From: Cupriavidus plantarum
Lineage (GTDB): Bacteria > Pseudomonadota > Gammaproteobacteria > Burkholderiales > Burkholderiaceae
Assembly: GCF_905397285.1 (NCBI RefSeq)
Contig: NZ_CAJPUX010000002.1
Span: 992,001 to 1,056,000 of the forward strand
Direction of reading: 5' to 3'
DNA length: 64,000 nt
How positions within the stretch are numbered: the stretch's first letter is position 1; each line of letters starts with the position of its first letter. Below are positions 50,918 to 60,299 of the stretch, in pieces. Below the pieces are notes generated by a model. The model searched no databases. It saw nothing but the letters and a program-made list of their open reading frames with translations, and was not told the DNA's origin. Position numbers and translations under genes: made by a program.

Positions 50918-51862
50918 TCAGGCGGCGCTGGCGATGGCCGCCTCGAGCGCCTCGGTGGCCGCGGCGCGCGCGCTGCTCACATCGAGCAGCGTCTTGCGGA
51001 ACGATTCGACGAGCGGCCGCAGGTTCACGCGATGCCATGCCGCCCACAGCGGCGTGCGATAGGAGAACCACGGCAGTTCATGCAGCACCACGCCATCGGG
51101 CGCCTGATGACGCAGGCTCTGCTGGATCGTGGTCACGCCAAGGCCTGCCGCCACGAGGCCCAGCGCCGCCAGCGGCTCCGTCGCTTCCATCTTGATCGTC
51201 GGCGTAAAGCCCGCCCGCGCGCACGCGGCGATGAACGTGTCGTGCCGCAGCACGCTCTCCTTGTGCATCACGCCGATCCAATCCTGCGCCGCGAGGTCGT
51301 CGGGGGTGAACTGCGTTGCATGCGCCAGCGGATGAGAGGCCGGCAGCGCCAGCAGCATCGGATCGTTGAGGACCTGCGCCGCGTCGAGGTCGGCATCGTC
51401 GGCGGCAGGGGGTTCGCACACCAGCGCGATATCGAGGCTGCGCTGACGCAGCCCTTCGAGCTGCGCGGAGGACTGCTGGTTATAGAGCGCGATATGCACG
51501 GCGGGGCGCGTCTCGCGCAACTGCCGTAACGCATTGGGCAGCACGCCCGAATGCATCGCATATTCGAGGTAGCCGATGCAGAGGCCGCCTTCGTCGCCGC
51601 TGCCGAGCCGGCGCGCGAGCGATTCCAGCCGGCTCGCGTGCGTGAGGAAGGCGCGCGCCTCCGCAAGGAACACGCGGCCGTCGCGCGTGAGGCGAATGCG
51701 CTGCTGCGCGCGCTCGAACAGCACGAGGCCCAGCTTCTCCTCGAGTTGCGCGATCTGCCGGCTCAGCGGGGACTGGGAAATATGCAGCCGTTCGGCGGCG
51801 CGGCCGACGTGCTCGTCCTCGGCGACCGCCACGAAGTAGTGAAGTTGGCGGATATCCAGCAT
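50918..51862 (-). CDS. LysR-family transcriptional regulator at the end of the liv/hyu operon
   Basis: 314 aa from the ATG at 51862. The helix-turn-helix reads LDIRQLHYFVAVAEDEHVGRAAERLHISQSPLSRQIAQLEEKLG, followed by LFERAQQRIRLTRDGRVFLAEAR, close to the CatM/BenM-like branch. It starts 17 bp after the livM-like stop on the same strand, so it is probably co-transcribed as the last gene of the hydantoinase/liv operon and not divergent from its target, an unusual position for a LysR gene. The operon thus has two candidate regulators, this one and the divergent IclR. Confidence 0.92.
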   Translation of the reverse strand: MLDIRQLHYFVAVAEDEHVGRAAERLHISQSPLSRQIAQLEEKLGLVLFERAQQRIRLTRDGRVFLAEARAFLTHASRLESLARRLGSGDEGGLCIGYLEYAMHSGVLPNALRQLRETRPAVHIALYNQQSSAQLEGLRQRSLDIALVCEPPAADDADLDAAQVLNDPMLLALPASHPLAHATQFTPDDLAAQDWIGVMHKESVLRHDTFIAACARAGFTPTIKMEATEPLAALGLVAAGLGVTTIQQSLRHQAPDGVVLHELPWFSYRTPLWAAWHRVNLRPLVESFRKTLLDVSSARAAATEALEAAIASAA

Positions 51863-51879
51863 GCGGGTACTCCTGTGTT

Positions 51880-52908
51880 TCAAGTCCCCTGCATTTTGTC
51901 CCGAGCGGCGACGCGCCGCAACTGCATGACGCGCGTGGTGCGCGCAAGTGGCGCAAGCGCGCAGATCAGGCCGCCGCGCAGGAACATCACGGTGCCAACG
52001 AACAGCAGGCCGCTGACGATCGTGACCGATTCGCCTAGCGACTGGAATGCGGGAATGCCGGTAAGCGATGCGAGCGAGGCGCCGATGTCGCCGATGCGCG
52101 TCTCGAGCGTGACGATAACGAGCGCGCCGAGCACGGGACCCCAACGTGTGCCGATACCACCGAGCAGCGCCATCAGGATGACTGTGCCCGACATCGACCA
52201 GTGCACATCGGTCAGCGTCTCGAAGCCGAGTACCAGCACCTTGAGCGATCCGGCAAGACCGGAGATCGCGGCCGACAGCACGAAGGCGATCAGCTTGAAG
52301 CGGTCCGCGTCATAGCCCAGGGAGATCGCGCGCGGCTCGTGCTCCTTGATGGCGGCGAGTACGGACCCGAACGGCGAGGCGACGATACGACCAAGCAGTC
52401 CGAACGCGGCCGCGACGATCGCCACGACCACGTAATACAGCACGCGGTCGTCGTCGAGCGGCAGCACGCCGAACAGGTTGCCGCGCGGCACACCCTGCAG
52501 GCCATCCTCGCCGCCCGTGAACGGCGCCTGCAGGCATACGAAGTACAGCATCTGCGCGAGCGCGAGCGTGATCATCGAAAAGTAGATGCCCTGGCGCCGA
52601 ATGGCCAGCGCGCCCATGCCGGCGCCCAGCAGCGCGCCCGCAAGCGTACCCACGAGCAACGCCAGCTCCGGGGTGATGCCCCAGTGTTTGAGCGCATGAC
52701 CCGCGATGTAGCCCGCCCCGCCGAACAGCGCAGCATGGCCGAACGAGAGCAGCCCCGCATAACCGATGAGCAGATTGAACGCGCTCGCGAACAGCGCGAA
52801 GCACAGCACCTTGAGCACGAACAGCGGATAGACGCCGGCAAATGGGGCGATCAGGATGACGGCGAGGATCGCCGCGGAAGGGAGATAGGTGAGGGGGGTC
52901 TTGTTCAC
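51880..52908 (-). CDS. livM: Branched-chain amino acid-type ABC transporter permease (LivM)
   Basis: 342 aa from the GTG at 52908, 14 bp after the livH stop. It has about ten hydrophobic segments with the LivM landmarks SAFNLLIGYAGLLSFGHAALFGGAGYIAG, RRQGIYFSMITLALAQMLYF, and the coupling segment AIKEHEPRAISLGYDADRFKLIAFVLSAAISGLAGSL, then MALLGGIGTRWGPVLGALVIV. An ATG is lacking nearby and the reading upstream overlaps livH, so the GTG start is favoured. Together with LivH it forms the inner-membrane channel. Confidence 0.9.
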   Translation of the reverse strand: MNKTPLTYLPSAAILAVILIAPFAGVYPLFVLKVLCFALFASAFNLLIGYAGLLSFGHAALFGGAGYIAGHALKHWGITPELALLVGTLAGALLGAGMGALAIRRQGIYFSMITLALAQMLYFVCLQAPFTGGEDGLQGVPRGNLFGVLPLDDDRVLYYVVVAIVAAAFGLLGRIVASPFGSVLAAIKEHEPRAISLGYDADRFKLIAFVLSAAISGLAGSLKVLVLGFETLTDVHWSMSGTVILMALLGGIGTRWGPVLGALVIVTLETRIGDIGASLASLTGIPAFQSLGESVTIVSGLLFVGTVMFLRGGLICALAPLARTTRVMQLRRVAARDKMQGT

Positions 52909-52922
52909 GTTGAGGATCCGGC

Positions 52923-53807
52923 CTATTTTTCCTTGCCGAACAAGCCGGCGGGTCGAACGAGCAGCACGACGGCCATGATCGCGAATACGACCGTGGCCGA
53001 CGCCTCGGGATAGAACACCTTGGTCAGGCCCTCGATGACGCCGAGGCCCAGACCCGTGAGAATCGAACCCATGATCGAGCCCATGCCGCCGATCACGACC
53101 ACCGCGAACACGACGATGATGAGGTTCTGGCCCATCAGCGGCGAGATCTGGATCACCGGCGCGGCGAGCACGCCCGCGAACGCGGCCAGCGCGACGCCGA
53201 AGCCATAGGTCAGGGTGACCATCAGCGGCACGTTGATGCCGAAGGCCTCGACCATCTTGGGATTTTCCGTGCCGGCACGCAGATATGCGCCCAGCTTGGT
53301 CTTCTCGATCACGTACCACGTGGCGATACAGACGATCAGCGATGCCACCACGACCCACCCGCGGTAGTTCGGCAGGATCATGAAGCCGAGATCGGTCGCG
53401 CCCTGCAGCGCTTCCGGCGGCGAGTACGGCAGGCCTGACACACCGTAGATCGAGCGCAGCACGCCTTCGATCACGAGCGTGATGCCGAGTGTCAGCAGCA
53501 GGCCGTAGATGTGATCGAGCTTGTAGATCCAGCGCAGCATCGTCTTCTCGATGATCACGCCGAGCGCGCCGACAACGATGGGCGAAAGCAACAGCATCAC
53601 CCAGTAGCTCAGGCCCGCGTACTCCATGCCGGCCCACGCGAGCACGGCACCGAGCATGAACAGCGCCCCGTGCGCGAAGTTGATCACGTTGAGCAGGCCG
53701 AAGATCACGGCGAGCCCGAGACTCAGCATCGCGTAGAACGCGCCATTGACGAGGCCCAGCAGCAGCTGGGACAGCAGCGCGGGCAGCGGGTAACCGAAGA
53801 CATCCAT
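52923..53807 (-). CDS. livH: Branched-chain amino acid-type ABC transporter permease (LivH)
   Basis: 294 aa with about eight hydrophobic segments. Diagnostic LivH stretches are LVNGAFYAMLSLGLAVIFGLLNVINFAHGALFMLGAVLAW and the coupling loop YLRAGTENPKMVEAFGINVPLMVTLTYGFGVALAAFAGVLAAPV, followed by VIGGMGSIMGSILTGLGLGVIEG. It lies 4 bp downstream of livF and 14 bp before livM in the transporter block. Confidence 0.93.
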   Translation of the reverse strand: MDVFGYPLPALLSQLLLGLVNGAFYAMLSLGLAVIFGLLNVINFAHGALFMLGAVLAWAGMEYAGLSYWVMLLLSPIVVGALGVIIEKTMLRWIYKLDHIYGLLLTLGITLVIEGVLRSIYGVSGLPYSPPEALQGATDLGFMILPNYRGWVVVASLIVCIATWYVIEKTKLGAYLRAGTENPKMVEAFGINVPLMVTLTYGFGVALAAFAGVLAAPVIQISPLMGQNLIIVVFAVVVIGGMGSIMGSILTGLGLGVIEGLTKVFYPEASATVVFAIMAVVLLVRPAGLFGKEK

Positions 53808-53811
53808 CGTG

Positions 53812-54555
53812 TCAGACCCCCAGCAGTTCGTTGAGAATGGGCATCCGGGCCTGGAGCTCGCTGGCCGCGAAGCGCTCGACGATGGCGCCGTGCTCCATCA
53901 CGTAGAAGCGGTCCGCGAGCGGCGCGGCGAAGCGGAAGTTCTGCTCCACCATCACCACCGTGTAGCCCTTCTTCTTGAGCGTGAGAATCATGCGCGCGAG
54001 CGCCTGCACGATGACGGGCGCAAGGCCTTCCGAGATCTCGTCGAGCAGCAGCAGGTTCGCGCCCGTGCGCAGGATGCGGCCGACGGCGAGCATCTGCTGT
54101 TCGCCGCCCGAGAGTCGCGTGCCCTGGCTCTGCCGGCGTTCGGCGAGGTTCGGGAACATCTCGTAGATCTCGGCCTCTGTCATGCCCTCCTTGATGCCCT
54201 CCTTTATTGCCGCCCGTTGATGGTGCTTCAGTGAGGGCGGCAGTCTCAGGTTCTCCTCGCATGAAAGACTCGAGAAAATGGCCCGTTCTTCGGGGCAGTA
54301 GCCGACGCCGTAGTGCGCAATCTTGTGCGTGGGCAGCCCGATGGTCTCGTGGCCGTCGATCCGGATCGAACCCTTGCGCGCACCGGTCAACCCCATGATC
54401 GCGCGCATGGTGGTGGTGCGGCCCGCACCGTTGCGGCCCAGCAGCGTAACAACTTCGCCGCGCTGCACGGTGAGATCCACGCCGTGCAGGATGTGCGATT
54501 CGCCGTACCAGGCGTGCAAGCCCTGGATCTCGAGGGCGGGGCTAGTGGATGTCAT
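53812..54555 (-). CDS. livF: Branched-chain amino acid-type ABC transporter ATP-binding protein (LivF) with Arg in Walker A
   Basis: 247 aa. The Walker A reads GRNGAGRTT (residues 40-48): the usual lysine is replaced by arginine (R46, codon CGC). Signature LSGGEQQM, Walker B LLLLDEISEGLAP (Ile where Pro is usual) and switch MVEQNFRFA are otherwise normal. The same K-to-R change is, from memory, seen in some Burkholderiales LivF proteins, so it is probably a functional subfamily trait, not a broken gene, but it would affect ATP turnover. One base separates it from livG. Confidence 0.9.
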   Translation of the reverse strand: MTSTSPALEIQGLHAWYGESHILHGVDLTVQRGEVVTLLGRNGAGRTTTMRAIMGLTGARKGSIRIDGHETIGLPTHKIAHYGVGYCPEERAIFSSLSCEENLRLPPSLKHHQRAAIKEGIKEGMTEAEIYEMFPNLAERRQSQGTRLSGGEQQMLAVGRILRTGANLLLLDEISEGLAPVIVQALARMILTLKKKGYTVVMVEQNFRFAAPLADRFYVMEHGAIVERFAASELQARMPILNELLGV

Positions 54556-54556
54556 C

Positions 54557-55333
54557 TCAATGTGCCCCCTGCAGTTCGGCGTCCGCCGTGCCCATGTACG
54601 CTTCCATCACGCGCGGGTCCTTCGATACCTCCGCGTACGGTCCCTCGGCGAGAATCGCGCCACGCTGCAGCACGGTGATCTTGTCCGCGATCGATGACAC
54701 GACGTTCATGTTGTGCTCGACCATCAGGATGGTGCGGCCCACGGAGACCTTCTTGATCAGCTGCGTCACGCGGTCCACGTCTTCGTGGCCCATGCCCTGC
54801 GTGGGCTCGTCCAGCAGCATGAGCTCAGGCTCCATCGCGAGCGTGGTGGCGATCTCGAGCGCGCGCTTGCGGCCATACGGCAGGTTCACCGTGACCGTTT
54901 CCGCGAACTCGGTGAGGCCCACCTGCTCGAGCAGCGCCATCGCGCGGCCGTTCAGCGCGTCGAGCGAACGCTCGCTGCGCCAGAACTGGAACGCGGTGCC
55001 GAGCTGCCGCTGCAGACCGATGCGCACGTTCTCGCGCACCGTGAGGTGCGGGAACACGGCGGAGATCTGGAACGAGCGGATCACGCCGCGGCGCGCGATC
55101 TGCGCGGGTTTCTCGCGCGTGATGTCGATGCCGTTGAACAGGATGGTGCCCGTTGTCGGTTCGAGGAACTTCGTCAGCAGGTTGAAACATGTGGTCTTGC
55201 CGGCCCCGTTGGGGCCGATCAAGGCATGAATCGAACCACGCTTCACGCGCAGGTTCACGTCGCTGACCGCGGTAAAACCCTTGAACGTCTTGGTCAGCGC
55301 GTGCGTCTCGAGTATCAGATCGTCTGGAGTCAT
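54557..55333 (-). CDS. livG: Branched-chain amino acid-type ABC transporter ATP-binding protein (LivG)
   Basis: 258 aa. Walker A GPNGAGKTT (residues 40-48) is canonical, with R-I-S-R-type Q-loop region RSFQISAVFPHLTVRENVRIGLQ, a signature region LPYGRKRALEIATTLAMEPELMLLDEPTQGMG (LPYG in place of LSGG, common in LivG-like proteins) and switch MVEHNMNVVSSIADKI. It pairs with LivF as the ATPase heterodimer, where this subunit carries the normal lysine. It follows the receptor gene by 24 bp. Confidence 0.93.
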   Translation of the reverse strand: MTPDDLILETHALTKTFKGFTAVSDVNLRVKRGSIHALIGPNGAGKTTCFNLLTKFLEPTTGTILFNGIDITREKPAQIARRGVIRSFQISAVFPHLTVRENVRIGLQRQLGTAFQFWRSERSLDALNGRAMALLEQVGLTEFAETVTVNLPYGRKRALEIATTLAMEPELMLLDEPTQGMGHEDVDRVTQLIKKVSVGRTILMVEHNMNVVSSIADKITVLQRGAILAEGPYAEVSKDPRVMEAYMGTADAELQGAH

Positions 55334-55357
55334 GCCGTGTACGAGCCTGAGGCCGGG

Positions 55358-56602
55358 CTACTTCGAGGCGTTCTTGAAGACCCGGCACTGGCTGCTGCTG
55401 GCCGGCAGGAACACGTCGTCGCCGGGCAGCGTCTTCTCCAGGGCATAGAGGTCCCACGGCCCCTTCGACTCCTCGGGGTTCTTCACGCGGAAGTAGTAGT
55501 AGTCGTGCACCATGCGGCCATCCGGACGCAGCTTGGGATTGCGCACCACGTCGTCCTGAATCGGCATCTGGTGCATGGCGCGGATGGCGACCTGCGCGTC
55601 ATCGGACTTGCTCGCCGCCACGGCCTTCAGATAGTGCAGCACGGACGAATAGACCCCCGCGTGCGTCAGCGACGGCGGACCCTTCTTGTAGATGTCCATG
55701 AACCGCTTGCTGAAGCGCCGCGTGCCGTCATCGATGTCCCAGTAGAAGCTTTCCGGGAAGCGCAGCCCCTTTGCCTGATCGAGACCGATACCCTTGATCT
55801 CGTAGACAGTGGGGAAGAACGCCGCCTGCATCTTCTTGGCGCCCAGCTTGAACTGGCTCGCGGTCTTGATGGCGTTGGCCGAGTCCGCCCCCGAGTTGAC
55901 ATAAGCGATCACATCCGCGTTGGACTGCTGCGCGGCGATGATCTGCGAGGACATGTCGCTGCTGTTGAGCGGATGCTTGGACTCGCCGATGGTCTGTGCG
56001 CCCAGTGCCTCCAGCTGCTTGCGCGCCTCGGCGGAGGCCGCGTTGCCGTAGGCGTAGTCCACCGTGATGAAGTACCAGCGCTGCTTGGCCTGCGCGATGC
56101 CCTTGATGGCCGCGGCGGTCTGCGAGTAGGTGTCCCACATCCACTGCACCACGTATTCGGGCTGGCAGTCTTCGTTGGTGATACGCACCGGACCGCCCGC
56201 GAACAGCGCGGCCTTCTTCTTCTGTACCGCGAGGCTTTCCATGGCCAGGGCCACCGCGGAGTTGACCATGTCGGCGTAGGCATCCACCTTGTTGACGTCG
56301 GCCCACTCCCGCGCCTTGGCCAGCGCGATGTCGGTCTTGTTCTGGTGGTCGGCGGACAGCAGCTCGATCTTCAGACCCTTGCACTCCTTGGCGAGACAGT
56401 CGTCGATGGCCATCTGCGCGGCCACGACCGAACCCTGGCCGGAGAACTGCGAGAACGCGCCCGACATGTCGGTCAGCAGCCCGATGCGGACCACGCCGTC
56501 GGAGATCTCCGCTTGCGCGGCGCCCGGTAAGGCAACGCCAGCGCACAGCAGCGCGGAGGCCGCGATCGATTGGCAAAGCACAGCACTGAAACGATTCTTC
56601 AT
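55358..56602 (-). CDS. ABC transporter substrate-binding protein, branched-chain amino acid (LivK-like) family
   Basis: 414 aa from the ATG at 56602. A Sec signal spans about 1-31 (ending PGAAQAEIS). The mature type I receptor has VVRIGLLTDMSGAFSQFSGQGSVVAAQMAIDD, DHQNKTDIALAKAREWADVNKVDAYAD, ITVDYAYGNAASAEARKQLEALGAQTIGESKHPLNSSDMSSQI and the late YYFRVKNPEESKGPWDLY, the pattern of LivK-like receptors for non-amino-acid ligands such as amides, urea or aromatic acids. Following hyuB by 38 bp, it probably delivers the hydantoinase/oxoprolinase substrate. Confidence 0.92.
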   Translation of the reverse strand: MKNRFSAVLCQSIAASALLCAGVALPGAAQAEISDGVVRIGLLTDMSGAFSQFSGQGSVVAAQMAIDDCLAKECKGLKIELLSADHQNKTDIALAKAREWADVNKVDAYADMVNSAVALAMESLAVQKKKAALFAGGPVRITNEDCQPEYVVQWMWDTYSQTAAAIKGIAQAKQRWYFITVDYAYGNAASAEARKQLEALGAQTIGESKHPLNSSDMSSQIIAAQQSNADVIAYVNSGADSANAIKTASQFKLGAKKMQAAFFPTVYEIKGIGLDQAKGLRFPESFYWDIDDGTRRFSKRFMDIYKKGPPSLTHAGVYSSVLHYLKAVAASKSDDAQVAIRAMHQMPIQDDVVRNPKLRPDGRMVHDYYYFRVKNPEESKGPWDLYALEKTLPGDDVFLPASSSQCRVFKNASK

Positions 56603-56640
56603 GATTTCCATTCCCCCAAGGAGTGCCAGTGTCACGCGGC

Positions 56641-58275
56641 TCAGCGCGCGCCGGCTACCATGCCGTCACAGATGTCGGCTTCCACCAGTTCCGGGCTGCG
56701 CTCGCGCACATCGCCGTAACCGCCGCCACCGCCCATGAACACCTTCACGCGATCTCCCTTGTTCAGCGTGACCATCGACTTCGACGCCAGCCGCTCGGTC
56801 ACACCGTTGCGCGTGATCTCGCAGTAGCCGCGCTTGCCTTCCTCGCCGCCGAAGAGCCCCCGTGGTGCATAACGATGACGGTCCGCGTAGATTGCAAATA
56901 CCACGCCATCCTTGAGGACCGAGTATTCGCGGCTGAAGCCGGCACCGCCACGGTGCTTGCCCGTGCCGAACGAGTCCGCTTCCAGCGCATAACGCTCCAG
57001 GCGGAAGAAGTCGTATTCCATGTCGAGCGCTTCCGCCGGCGTGTTCGCGCAGTTGGAGAGCGGAGAGTCCACCGCATCGCAACCGTCGCCGTGTTCCGAG
57101 CCGCCGTACCCGCCACCGAAGATTTCAAGATAGACGCTGTAGCTCTCGTCGCGCTGGATGGAGAAGCATGCGGCGGTCAGCGTGTCGAAGCCCGTGGCGA
57201 TGACCTTCTCCGGGACCACCGTCGACAACGCGCGCATGACGGCGTTGTAGATGCGGTAGTTCGCTTCCAGGCGCGCGCGCACCGGCGACGGCGGGGCCGG
57301 GTTCAGGATCGACCCGTACGGCGCCGAGATCCGGACCGCGCGCAGGATGCCGTCGTTGAACGGGATGTCGGGAGAGGTCAGGATGGACTTGACCACCGTC
57401 ACCGCCGCGGACACCGTGCACGAGTAGGGCGAGTTGAGGTTGCGGCGCACCTGCGGGCTGCTGCCGTCGAAGTCGATATCGATCGAGTCGCCGGCCACGG
57501 TGACCTTGGCCTTGATCAGCAGCGGCTCGTCGCTGACGCCGTCGTCGTCGATCACGTCCTCGCCGTAGTACACGCCATCCGGCACCTGCTGGATCGCGGC
57601 ACGGAAGCGGCGCTCCGAGTAGTTGACCATCTCGGCCATGACTTCCGTGACCATGGCTTCGCCGTACTTGTCGCAGAGCTGCGTGACGCGGGCATTGGCG
57701 ATGGCGTTGGCGGCGAACATCGCGTTCATGTCGCCGATGGTGAGGTCCGGCACGCGGATGTTGGCGCGTACGAGCTGCTCGAACGGGCCGCCGTCCCAGT
57801 CCTTGCTCTTCGACCATTTGGTCAGCGGCAGGCGCAGGCCTTCCTGATAGATGTCGCTCGCACCGGGGTCCAGGCCCGGCGCGCCGCCGCCGAAGTCGAT
57901 CTGATGGGCCACGCTGGCCGCGAAGCCGATCAGTTTGCCCTGATAGAAGATCGGGCAGAAGATGTACACGTCGGGCAGGTGCTGGCCGCCGGAGTACGGA
58001 TCGTTCGTGATCATGAAGTCGTCCGGCGTGATCGTCTCCGGCGGATGCTTCTTGAGCAGCGCCTTGAGCGTCATGCCGATGGGACCCAGCTGGATCGGAA
58101 TCAGCTCGGCCTGCGCGACGATGTCGCCGTGCACGTTAGCAATGGCGGCGGAGCCGTCGCTGGCTTCACGCAGGATGGTGGTATACGCGGAACGGATCAG
58201 CTTGACGCCCATCTCGCGGGCGGCTGCGAGCATGCTCTGGCTGATGATTGCGTTGTCGAACGGATTGACCGGCAT
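56641..58275 (-). CDS. hyuB: Hydantoinase B/oxoprolinase family subunit
   Basis: 544 aa from the ATG at 58275, with AAGGAGG about 9 nt upstream. Family signatures: REMGVKLIRSAYTTILREASDGSAAI, ITNDPYSGGQHLPDVYIFCPIFYQGKLIGFAASVAHQIDFGG, then GDMNAMFAANAIANARV and a glycine-rich end KVFMGGGGGYGDVRERSPELV. HyuB forms the second subunit of ATP-dependent N-methylhydantoinase, oxoprolinase or acetone/acetophenone carboxylase-type complexes. Only two bases separate it from hyuA. Confidence 0.93.
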   Translation of the reverse strand: MPVNPFDNAIISQSMLAAAREMGVKLIRSAYTTILREASDGSAAIANVHGDIVAQAELIPIQLGPIGMTLKALLKKHPPETITPDDFMITNDPYSGGQHLPDVYIFCPIFYQGKLIGFAASVAHQIDFGGGAPGLDPGASDIYQEGLRLPLTKWSKSKDWDGGPFEQLVRANIRVPDLTIGDMNAMFAANAIANARVTQLCDKYGEAMVTEVMAEMVNYSERRFRAAIQQVPDGVYYGEDVIDDDGVSDEPLLIKAKVTVAGDSIDIDFDGSSPQVRRNLNSPYSCTVSAAVTVVKSILTSPDIPFNDGILRAVRISAPYGSILNPAPPSPVRARLEANYRIYNAVMRALSTVVPEKVIATGFDTLTAACFSIQRDESYSVYLEIFGGGYGGSEHGDGCDAVDSPLSNCANTPAEALDMEYDFFRLERYALEADSFGTGKHRGGAGFSREYSVLKDGVVFAIYADRHRYAPRGLFGGEEGKRGYCEITRNGVTERLASKSMVTLNKGDRVKVFMGGGGGYGDVRERSPELVEADICDGMVAGAR

Positions 58276-58277
58276 GC

Positions 58278-60299
58278 TCAGGCCTCCTTGGAGAGAATCA
58301 GGTTGGATTGCGAATCGACGGCGGCTTTCCAGCCAGCGGGTACGAGCACCGTGGTGGTGTAGTCCTCGAGCACGGCGGGGCCCTGCACCGATTGGCCGCC
58401 CGTCGCGAGTCCGGTCACGGTACGGCGCGCGCAGGGCGCCCACTGCGTACCGTCGTACAGCGCCGGTTCTCCGGCGGCGGCGGTGGCACTGCCGGTGTTC
58501 TGCGAGGTGGCGGCAAGCGGCGGCGCGGTCAGCGTGGCCCCGACGCGCAGCGCGACCACTTCCATCGGGCGCCCCGACTTGTCGCTGTGGAAATAGATAC
58601 GGTGGTGCGCGTCGATGAACGCCGCTTCCAGACCCGCGCGATCGAGTTTTGCGAGGGCTTCCGCGTCGAGTTCGAGCGGCACTTCGAAGGCCTGGCCTAC
58701 GTAACGCATTTCGAGCGTGAAGCCGAACGTCAGCGGCTGGTCGAACGACATGCGAAGGAACTGGGCTTCGAGGTCCTGCTTCATGGCCGCGAAGCGCTTT
58801 CGCAGTTCCTCGCAGGTATCGTCGGCCACCTGCACGCGGTGCGTCATCGTCTCGTACTTGATAAAGTCCGAGGCGAGCAGGCCGTGAGCGGAGGTGACGC
58901 CGGGATTCGGCGGGGCCACCACGGTGTCGATGCCGAGTTCCTCGGCGATCTGCGCCGCCTGCATCGGGCCGGCGCCGCCGAACGGCACGAGCACATAGTC
59001 GCGCGGGTCGCGGCCGCGCTCGGTCGAGACCAGCTGGATGGCGCGGACGATGTTCGCATTGGACAGACGCACTGCGTTATACGCGACGGCCTCCACGGGC
59101 AGCCTGAAGTGCGCGGCCAGCGCGTCGAAAGCGCGGTGGGCGGCAGCGACGTCGAGCGACATCTGGCCGCCCAGGAACGCTTCCGGGCGCACGGTGCCGA
59201 GCACGACGTGCGCATCGGTGATGGTCGGCTGTGTGCCGCCCTTGCCGTAGCAGGCGGGGCCCGGTTGCGCGCCTGCGCTTTCCGGACCCACGCGCAGCAT
59301 GCCGCCGTCGTCGATCCAGATCAGGCTGCCGCCGCCGGCGCCGACGGACACGATATCGAGCACGGGCGTGCGCACGGGCAGGCCGTCGATCTCGGTTTCC
59401 GGCGCGAGCGTCGGCTTGCCGTCCTGCACCAGGCACACGTCGGAACTCGTGCCTCCCATGTCGAACGTGATGATATTGCGATGGCCCGAGCGCACGACCT
59501 GGCGCACGGCGCCGACGACGCCCGCCGCGGGACCGGAGAACAGGGCGCTGATGGCGTTCTCGCGCATCGCTTCGGCCGGCAGGCGGCCGCCGTTCGACTG
59601 CATCACCGAGAAGCGGCCGCGGAAGCCTTCGCGCGTCAGCGTCTCGGTCAGGCGGCCGAGGTAGCCGGCGATGACGGGCTGCACGAAGGCCGACAGGGTG
59701 GCGGTGCTGGCGCGTTCGTATTCGCGGAATTCGCAGGCGACCTGGTGCGAGCAGGTGACCACGATGCCCGGCAGGGCGTCGCGGATCAGTTGCGCGAGGC
59801 GCAGTTCGTGTTCGGGATTGCGGTAGGCGTTGAGCAGGCAGATGGCGACCGAATCGTAGGCGCCGGCTTCGAGCAGCGGCAGCACTTCGGCGCGGAAGCG
59901 GCCTTCGTCAAGGGCGCGCTCGACCGTGCCGTCGGTCAGGACCCGCTCGCGGGCCTCGAAGCAGGCACGCCGCGCGACCGGCGGTGCGGGCTTCTTGTAG
60001 AACAGGTCATAGATCTGACGGCGATCATGACGCTGCAGGAACAGGATGTCGCGGAACCCCTCCGTCGCGACGAAGGCGACCTTGCCGCCCTTGCGCTCGA
60101 GGACGGCGTTCGTCGCAACGGTAGAGCCGTGCGCGAAATCCTCGATCTGCGAAAAGTCGATGCCCGCGGCGCGCAACGCATTGACGACGCCGATGTCCGG
60201 CGACGAAGGCGTGCTGGGCACCTTGATGACACGTACCTGTCCGCCGCTATGCGCGACGAGGTCCGTGAACGTTCCTCCCACTTCCACTCCGACTTTCAT
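58278..60299 (-). CDS. hyuA: Hydantoinase/oxoprolinase family subunit A (HyuA)
   Basis: 673 aa, first gene of the eight-gene leftward operon; GAGGAAA precedes the ATG. It is an ASKHA-fold ATPase: MKVGVEVGGTFTDLVAHSGG (phosphate-1), EDFAHGSTVATNAVLERKG, IITFDMGGTSSDVCLVQDG (phosphate-2), then VSVGAGGGSLIWIDDGGMLRVGPESAGAQPGPACYGKGGTQPTITDA. With HyuB it would open a lactam, hydantoin or oxoproline ring with ATP. No third small subunit is present, which argues against the carboxylase complexes. The real ring compound is not readable. Confidence 0.93.
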   Translation of the reverse strand: MKVGVEVGGTFTDLVAHSGGQVRVIKVPSTPSSPDIGVVNALRAAGIDFSQIEDFAHGSTVATNAVLERKGGKVAFVATEGFRDILFLQRHDRRQIYDLFYKKPAPPVARRACFEARERVLTDGTVERALDEGRFRAEVLPLLEAGAYDSVAICLLNAYRNPEHELRLAQLIRDALPGIVVTCSHQVACEFREYERASTATLSAFVQPVIAGYLGRLTETLTREGFRGRFSVMQSNGGRLPAEAMRENAISALFSGPAAGVVGAVRQVVRSGHRNIITFDMGGTSSDVCLVQDGKPTLAPETEIDGLPVRTPVLDIVSVGAGGGSLIWIDDGGMLRVGPESAGAQPGPACYGKGGTQPTITDAHVVLGTVRPEAFLGGQMSLDVAAAHRAFDALAAHFRLPVEAVAYNAVRLSNANIVRAIQLVSTERGRDPRDYVLVPFGGAGPMQAAQIAEELGIDTVVAPPNPGVTSAHGLLASDFIKYETMTHRVQVADDTCEELRKRFAAMKQDLEAQFLRMSFDQPLTFGFTLEMRYVGQAFEVPLELDAEALAKLDRAGLEAAFIDAHHRIYFHSDKSGRPMEVVALRVGATLTAPPLAATSQNTGSATAAAGEPALYDGTQWAPCARRTVTGLATGGQSVQGPAVLEDYTTTVLVPAGWKAAVDSQSNLILSKEA

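Noticed and set aside
51880-53637. A single 585-residue leftward protein covering livM and part of livH
   Set aside because: Its N-terminal part reads out of frame through livH; the LivM family begins at the GTG at 52908.
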